DNA from: Xanthobacteraceae bacterium
GTDB taxonomy: Bacteria > Pseudomonadota > Alphaproteobacteria > Rhizobiales > Xanthobacteraceae
Length of the DNA stretch: 34,378 nt
Reading direction: 5' to 3'
NCBI GenBank assembly: GCA_030037895.1
Contig: JASHPW010000074.1
Span: 1-34,378, forward strand
A model generated the notes under the pieces. That model saw nothing but the letters and a program-made list of their open reading frames with translations. It did not search any database and had not been told where the DNA came from. The position numbers were made by a program, and so were the translations under genes. Position 1 is the first letter of the stretch. Each line of letters begins with the position of its first letter. This document shows, piece by piece, positions 30,741 through 34,378 of this stretch.

Positions 30741-31391
30741 CTATTGCTTCAACGTGTTGGCGATCTTGTAGCTCGCCCCGGTCTTGGCCTTGATCTCGTC
30801 GAGCGTCGCGCCGGGCGCAAGCTCGATCAGCGTGAGGCCGCCGCCGCTCTTGTCGATGGTGAAGACGCCGAGGTCGGTGATCACCATGTCAACAACGCCG
30901 GCGCCGGTGAGCGGCAGCGTGCAGCGGTGCAGGAGCTTCGGCTCGTTCTTCGCCGCATGCTCCATGACCACCACGACCTTCTTGACGCCGCCGACCAGAT
31001 CCATGGCGCCGCCCATGCCCTTCACCATCTTTCCGGGAATCATCCAGTTGGCAAGGTCGCCGTTCTCCGCCACCTGCATGGCGCCGAGGATCGCCAAGTC
31101 GATGTGGCCGCCGCGGATCATGGCGAACGAATCCGCGGAGTTGAAAAAGCTGGTGGTCGGCAGCTCGGTGACGGTCTGCTTGCCGGCATTGATGAGGTCG
31201 GCGTCTTCCTCGCCCTCGAACGGGAACGGACCGGTGCCGAGCATGCCGTTCTCCGATTGCAGCTGCACGCCCACGCCGTCCGGGATGTAGTTCGAAACGA
31301 GCGTCGGAATGCCGATGCCGAGATTGACGTAGAAGCCGTCCTGCAGCTCCTTGGCGGCGCGCGCCGCCATCTGCTCGCGGGTCCAGGGCAT
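30741..31391 (-). CDS. 3-oxoacid CoA-transferase subunit B
   Basis: 216-residue beta subunit of a succinyl-CoA:3-ketoacid CoA-transferase (ScoB/PcaJ class), which moves CoA to acetoacetate or a related 3-oxoacid. The catalytic glutamate lies in [33 protein letters not shown] and [15 protein letters not shown] are family signatures. ATG 31391 overlaps the subunit A stop by one base (TGATG). Sequence alone does not separate acetoacetate from 3-oxoadipate specificity, but no aromatic catabolic genes are here. Confidence 0.94.
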   Translation of the reverse strand: MPWTREQMAARAAKELQDGFYVNLGIGIPTLVSNYIPDGVGVQLQSENGMLGTGPFPFEGEEDADLINAGKQTVTELPTTSFFNSADSFAMIRGGHIDLAILGAMQVAENGDLANWMIPGKMVKGMGGAMDLVGGVKKVVVVMEHAAKNEPKLLHRCTLPLTGAGVVDMVITDLGVFTIDKSGGGLTLIELAPGATLDEIKAKTGASYKIANTLKQ

Positions 31392-32128
31392 CAGACCTCC
31401 ACTCCCGTTCCGGCTGGAGCGGCCGATTTCTCGCGTTTGCGCACCGTGCGTTGCTCGATGTGCTTCACCGCGTTCGGCACGTGGACGATGCGGTGCACAT
31501 AGACCCCGGGCGTGACGATGTGGTCGGGGTCGATATCGCCCGGTTGCACCAAGTGCTCGACCTCGGCCACGGTCACCTTCCCCGCGGTCGCCATCGGCGG
31601 ATTGAAGTTGCGCGCGGTCTTGCGGTAGACGAGGTTGCCTTCGGTGTCGCCCATATAGGCGTGGACGATCGACAGATCGGCGAGGAGGCCGCGTTCCATC
31701 ACGTAGCGCCTGCCGTCGAATTGGCGCTCTTCCTTGCCGTCGCCGATCACGGTGCCGACGCCGGTCCTGGTGAAAAACGCCGGGATGCCGGCGCCGCCGG
31801 CGCGGATGCGCTCGGCGAGCGTACCCTGCGGGTTGAACTCGATCTCAAGCTCGCCGGCGAGGTATTGCTGCGCAAAGGTCTTGTTCTCGCCGACATAGGA
31901 GGCGATCATTTTCTTGATCTGCCGTGTGTCGAGCAGGATGCCGAGACCTTTGCCGTCGACTCCGCAATTGTTGGAGACGACGGTCAGGTTCTTCACCCCG
32001 GAATCGCGGATCGCCAGGATCAAGGTCTCGGGAATGCCGCAGAGGCCGAAGCCACCGGCCATGATGGTCATGCCGTCCTTGAGCAAGCCGGCCAACGCGG
32101 AGCGCGCGTCCGCACAAACCTTGTTCAT
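31391..32128 (-). CDS. 3-oxoacid CoA-transferase subunit A
   Basis: 245-residue alpha subunit, partner of the following gene. The glycine-rich [30 protein letters not shown], and [17 protein letters not shown] motifs define the family. ATG 32128 is the natural start. Together the two subunits would use succinyl-CoA to activate ketone bodies or 3-oxoacids, feeding acetyl-CoA or PHB-related metabolism. Confidence 0.95.
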   Translation of the reverse strand: MNKVCADARSALAGLLKDGMTIMAGGFGLCGIPETLILAIRDSGVKNLTVVSNNCGVDGKGLGILLDTRQIKKMIASYVGENKTFAQQYLAGELEIEFNPQGTLAERIRAGGAGIPAFFTRTGVGTVIGDGKEERQFDGRRYVMERGLLADLSIVHAYMGDTEGNLVYRKTARNFNPPMATAGKVTVAEVEHLVQPGDIDPDHIVTPGVYVHRIVHVPNAVKHIEQRTVRKREKSAAPAGTGVEV

Positions 32129-32191
32129 GACGGCTCCATGTTTCCGGCTGACGGCCGGCTAGCCATAGCCGGGGCATGGCGGAAAGGTCAA

Positions 32192-32425
32192 CTAGCCTCC
32201 GTTCGCCGTCCCATCCAGCCCGATCGTCTTGACGATCGGGAGCCCGAAACCGTGCGGATAGTAGTTCCAGGCGACAAAGCCAATGGCAAACAGGATTCCG
32301 GCGATGATGGCGCCGACGAAACGATTTCTGAACGCAATCAGGCTGCCGAACAGTGCCGCGACGAAGGCAAGCGCAGCCATCAAGCCGACGAAGACCCAAT
32401 TCACCGTCGATAAGTCGATAGGCAT
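32192..32425 (-). CDS. Small two-helix membrane protein, unknown function
   Basis: 77 residues: two hydrophobic segments (WVFVGLMAALAFVAALFGSL and FVGAIIAGILFAIGFVAWNY) joined by a short basic loop IAFRNR, and a short polar tail. No family recognised. ATG 32425 has AGGAG 8 bases upstream, which supports a real gene. Same strand as the CoA-transferase genes, 63 bp upstream of them. Confidence 0.75.
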   Translation of the reverse strand: MPIDLSTVNWVFVGLMAALAFVAALFGSLIAFRNRFVGAIIAGILFAIGFVAWNYYPHGFGLPIVKTIGLDGTANGG

Positions 32426-32708
32426 TGTATGCTCCTGACAGGTGATCCCAATGCGAGGCAGTCGACGACCGTGCGCGCATAGCTTAGCCGAGCTTGCGCC
32501 ATTGCGCGACGGCCTGGACCGAACTTTGAGTCGTTCCGGAGCGTGGGCGGCGCGGGCCCCTGGCCAACTCCGCCATGACGCGGTCGCGAAGGGTTAATCG
32601 CGCCGCTTTTTGTCCGCGCTTTGCGCGAAAAAATCCCCAATTGCGTCACCATGAGGTCACGCCGGCCTGTCCCCTATGCGCAGGCATAGTCCAGCAATGG
32701 AGGATGCA

Positions 32709-33440
32709 ATGCCGAGTATCCGCATTGTCACCGCCGGCGCGGTTTTTCTGGTGCTGGCGACCGGCGGCGCGCAGGCGCAAACCGCAACCGATACGGCGGC
32801 GCCGGGCAAGCCTATCCCGCTGCTGCACGTCCTCACCCAACCGAGCCAGGCGAAGACGAGGACCCACTTCAAGAGCAGAAGACTAAGCAGGAGGTACAGG
32901 AAATCCCATATCGCCGCTCTGAGGAGGAGATGGAAGAAGCGGCCGGTTGCGGCCGCTAAAGTGACGCCCCCTGCAGCAACGATGTCGGCTGCAAACATTT
33001 GGCCGGCCGTCCCGACTGCCACAGCGGCGAATGTCACGACGACTGAATCGCCAGCAGCGGCGCCGGCTTCCACTATGCCTGTCCCAAGCGAATTGGTCGT
33101 CGGCGGTCGGACGGTGCAAGTGGCCTCTCCCGATCGCGCCAACGCAATCGATCTTGCCGCCGGTGCCGGCGCCGCGGCAAAAGACAGCCCAGCGGCGAGG
33201 ATTGCGGGTCCGACCACCCCAACGGCCGACCCTGCGGCAACAAGCGCGCCCGCGCCCGGCGACACCGTCGGGGCGGCGGCAAAATCGGATTCCATGAAAG
33301 CTGCGCCGCCGCAGAAAGATAGCCCGGTCGGCAGCGCGTCCTGGATCGCGCAGGTGCTGGCCGCGCTTGGCGGCGCGGTCGCGGCCGGCTCGCTGGCCTG
33401 GATCCTGATCGGTTCCGCGCCGCAGCGGACATATGGGTGA
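32709..33440 (+). CDS. Secreted or anchored Ala/Pro/Thr-rich protein, unknown function
   Basis: 243 residues: signal peptide (IRIVTAGAVFLVLATGGAQA), a basic segment (KTRTHFKSRRLSRRYRKSH), a long low-complexity Ala/Pro/Thr region, and a C-terminal hydrophobic stretch (ASWIAQVLAALGGAVAAGSL) that may anchor it. No domain recognised. ATG 32709 has GGAGG closely upstream; a second ATG at 32704 is out of frame. The stop at 33440 is followed by a strong palindrome. Confidence 0.68.
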   Translation: MPSIRIVTAGAVFLVLATGGAQAQTATDTAAPGKPIPLLHVLTQPSQAKTRTHFKSRRLSRRYRKSHIAALRRRWKKRPVAAAKVTPPAATMSAANIWPAVPTATAANVTTTESPAAAPASTMPVPSELVVGGRTVQVASPDRANAIDLAAGAGAAAKDSPAARIAGPTTPTADPAATSAPAPGDTVGAAAKSDSMKAAPPQKDSPVGSASWIAQVLAALGGAVAAGSLAWILIGSAPQRTYG

Positions 33441-33448
33441 ACCGCCGC

Positions 33449-33490
33449 CGTCATTCCGGACGCGCCGCTTCGCCACGTCCCGGAATGACG
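33449..33490. terminator. Palindromic repeat serving as bidirectional terminator
   Basis: CGTCATTCCGG (33449-33459) and CCGGAATGACG (33480-33490) are perfect 11-bp arms with a 20-base GC-rich loop. Placed between two convergent genes; the arms match a common rhizobial REP type. Confidence 0.65.
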
Positions 33491-33496
33491 CGAGCC

Positions 33497-34375
33497 TTAC
33501 CCCTTCGCCTTGAGCGAGCTGAACAAGTCGTAAGCGTCTTTCGGCTTCGCGTTCTCGTGCACGACGGCGTTGACCGCGGCGATCATCGCCTTGGGCGCTT
33601 GCGACTGGAAAATATTGCGGCCCATGTCGACGCCGGCCGCGCCCTGCTGCATGGCGTTGTAGGCCATGGTCAGCGCGTCGAGCTCGGCGAGTTTTTTCCC
33701 GCCGGCCATCACGATCGGCACCGGGCAGGAGGCGGTGACGGTCTCGAAGCCGTCGTCCACGTAATAGGTCTTGACGTATTGCGCACCAAGCTCGGCGATG
33801 ATGCGACAGGCGAGACGGAAATATTTGGCGTCGCGCACCATGGCCTTGCCGACGGCGGTGATGCCCATGACCGGAACGCCGACCCGCAGGCCGGCATCGA
33901 CAAGCTTGGTCATGTTGTGGACGGAACGCGTCTCGAATTCGCCGCCGATGAACACCTGGATGCCGACGCCGGCGGCGTTCAATCGCACCGCGTCGTCCAT
34001 GTCCATGGCGATCTCCTCGTCGGAGAGTTCCTCGCGCAGGATGCTCGGCCCGCCGCTCGCGCGCAGTACCATCGGCTTGGTCGAGTCCGCCGGAATGAGC
34101 GAGCGCAAAATGCCGCGCGTGCAGAACAGCGCGTCGCAGGACGGCAATAGCGGCACGATCGAGAGGTCGATGCGTTCGAGGCCGCTGGTCGGGCCCTGAA
34201 AATAGCCGTGGTCGATCGCCAGCATCACGGTGCGGCCGGTTGCCGGCGCAAACACGCGGGCGAGGCGGTTCTTCATCCCCCAGTCGAGCTGGTGGGAGCC
34301 CTTGAGGTAAAAGCCCGGAGTCTGTTGCGGCCGATCGGCTGAATAGCGCTCCCCTTCCCTGTCGACTTCCGGCAT
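33497..34375 (-). CDS. LsrF-like class I aldolase/thiolase
   Basis: 292 residues, (beta/alpha)8 class I aldolase of the DeoC/LsrF (DhnA-type) family. In the E. coli AI-2 pathway LsrF converts 3-hydroxy-5-phosphonooxypentane-2,4-dione with CoA. Visible: [20 protein letters not shown] (phosphate-binding start), the Schiff-base lysine in [15 protein letters not shown], and PIVMAGGKK plus the second phosphate-binding part [13 protein letters not shown]. No lsrA/B/C/D/K or luxS lies nearby, so AI-2 processing should not be assumed; related proteins act in other sugar or methylthioribose routes. ATG 34375 is three bases from the window end, so a longer start outside the window cannot be excluded. 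Confidence 0.88.
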   Translation of the reverse strand: MPEVDREGERYSADRPQQTPGFYLKGSHQLDWGMKNRLARVFAPATGRTVMLAIDHGYFQGPTSGLERIDLSIVPLLPSCDALFCTRGILRSLIPADSTKPMVLRASGGPSILREELSDEEIAMDMDDAVRLNAAGVGIQVFIGGEFETRSVHNMTKLVDAGLRVGVPVMGITAVGKAMVRDAKYFRLACRIIAELGAQYVKTYYVDDGFETVTASCPVPIVMAGGKKLAELDALTMAYNAMQQGAAGVDMGRNIFQSQAPKAMIAAVNAVVHENAKPKDAYDLFSSLKAKG

Positions 34376-34378
34376 GGC

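Overview
The window is about 34.4 kb of GC-rich chromosomal DNA from an alphaproteobacterium. It is most likely a member of the Hyphomicrobiales (Rhizobiales) close to Bradyrhizobium, Rhodopseudomonas or Pseudolabrys. That placement rests on a B12-dependent ribonucleotide reductase, a divergent second-type ClpS, sigma-EcfG promoters, a GAF plus HWE/HisKA_2-type kinase, the Tat-exported repeat protein family recalled as TIGR03808 with its small neighbour, and several short palindromic repeats typical of these genomes. No tRNA, rRNA, CRISPR array, prophage or insertion sequence was recognised. Assignments come from reading motifs and from memory of families; no search was run.

Layout. 1-2286: 3' part of nrdJ, carrying an in-frame palindromic repeat in its linker. 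2.6-4.7 kb: copper delivery to cytochrome oxidase (CtaG-like protein, PCuAC chaperone, SCO1/SenC). 4.9-7.25 kb, all minus strand: a broken doxX fragment, a cyclic-nucleotide-binding protein, a VapBC-like toxin-antitoxin pair whose antitoxin has an unusual N-terminal domain, and an intact doxX. The broken and intact doxX copies share a 69-bp block and flank the segment. 7.4-14.1 kb: small envelope and stress genes (membrane protein, GAF/HWE-type sensor kinase, clpS, GlsB-type protein, a tautomerase, two tandem secreted paralogues, and several rhizobial proteins of unknown role). Three of these genes are preceded by a GGAAC-N17-CGTT element, the signature of the alphaproteobacterial general stress sigma factor EcfG. 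A 17-bp tandem repeat sits at 13.3 kb. 14.2-16.9 kb: a TetR regulator, a divergent DHFR-like protein and a DUF2336 protein.

17.4-24.9 kb: metabolism. speD and speE (spermidine synthesis) are separated by a good terminator hairpin. Next come a glutathione S-transferase, a 21-bp repeat cluster, a MetE-C-like methyltransferase, a CsbD protein, meaB with a pyroglutamyl-peptidase gene 5 bp behind it, and a Tat-exported beta-helix protein with a small conserved partner. 25.1-29.9 kb: a complete LIV-type (HAAT) ABC transporter on the minus strand (livG, livF, binding protein, livH, livM), with palindromic repeats between the binding-protein gene and livH. 30.0-30.7 kb: a second, ribbon-helix-helix VapBC pair. 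30.7-32.1 kb: the two subunits of a succinyl-CoA:3-ketoacid CoA-transferase. The window ends with two unrecognised envelope proteins and an LsrF-like class I aldolase/thiolase.

How the parts fit. The 7.3-12.6 kb block reads as part of a general-stress regulon, with a sensor kinase of the class known to feed PhyR signalling lying between EcfG-type promoters. The least conventional locus is the first toxin-antitoxin pair: a domain-swapped antitoxin, a TTGACA promoter overlapped by perfect inverted repeats, and direct repeats of doxX on either side.
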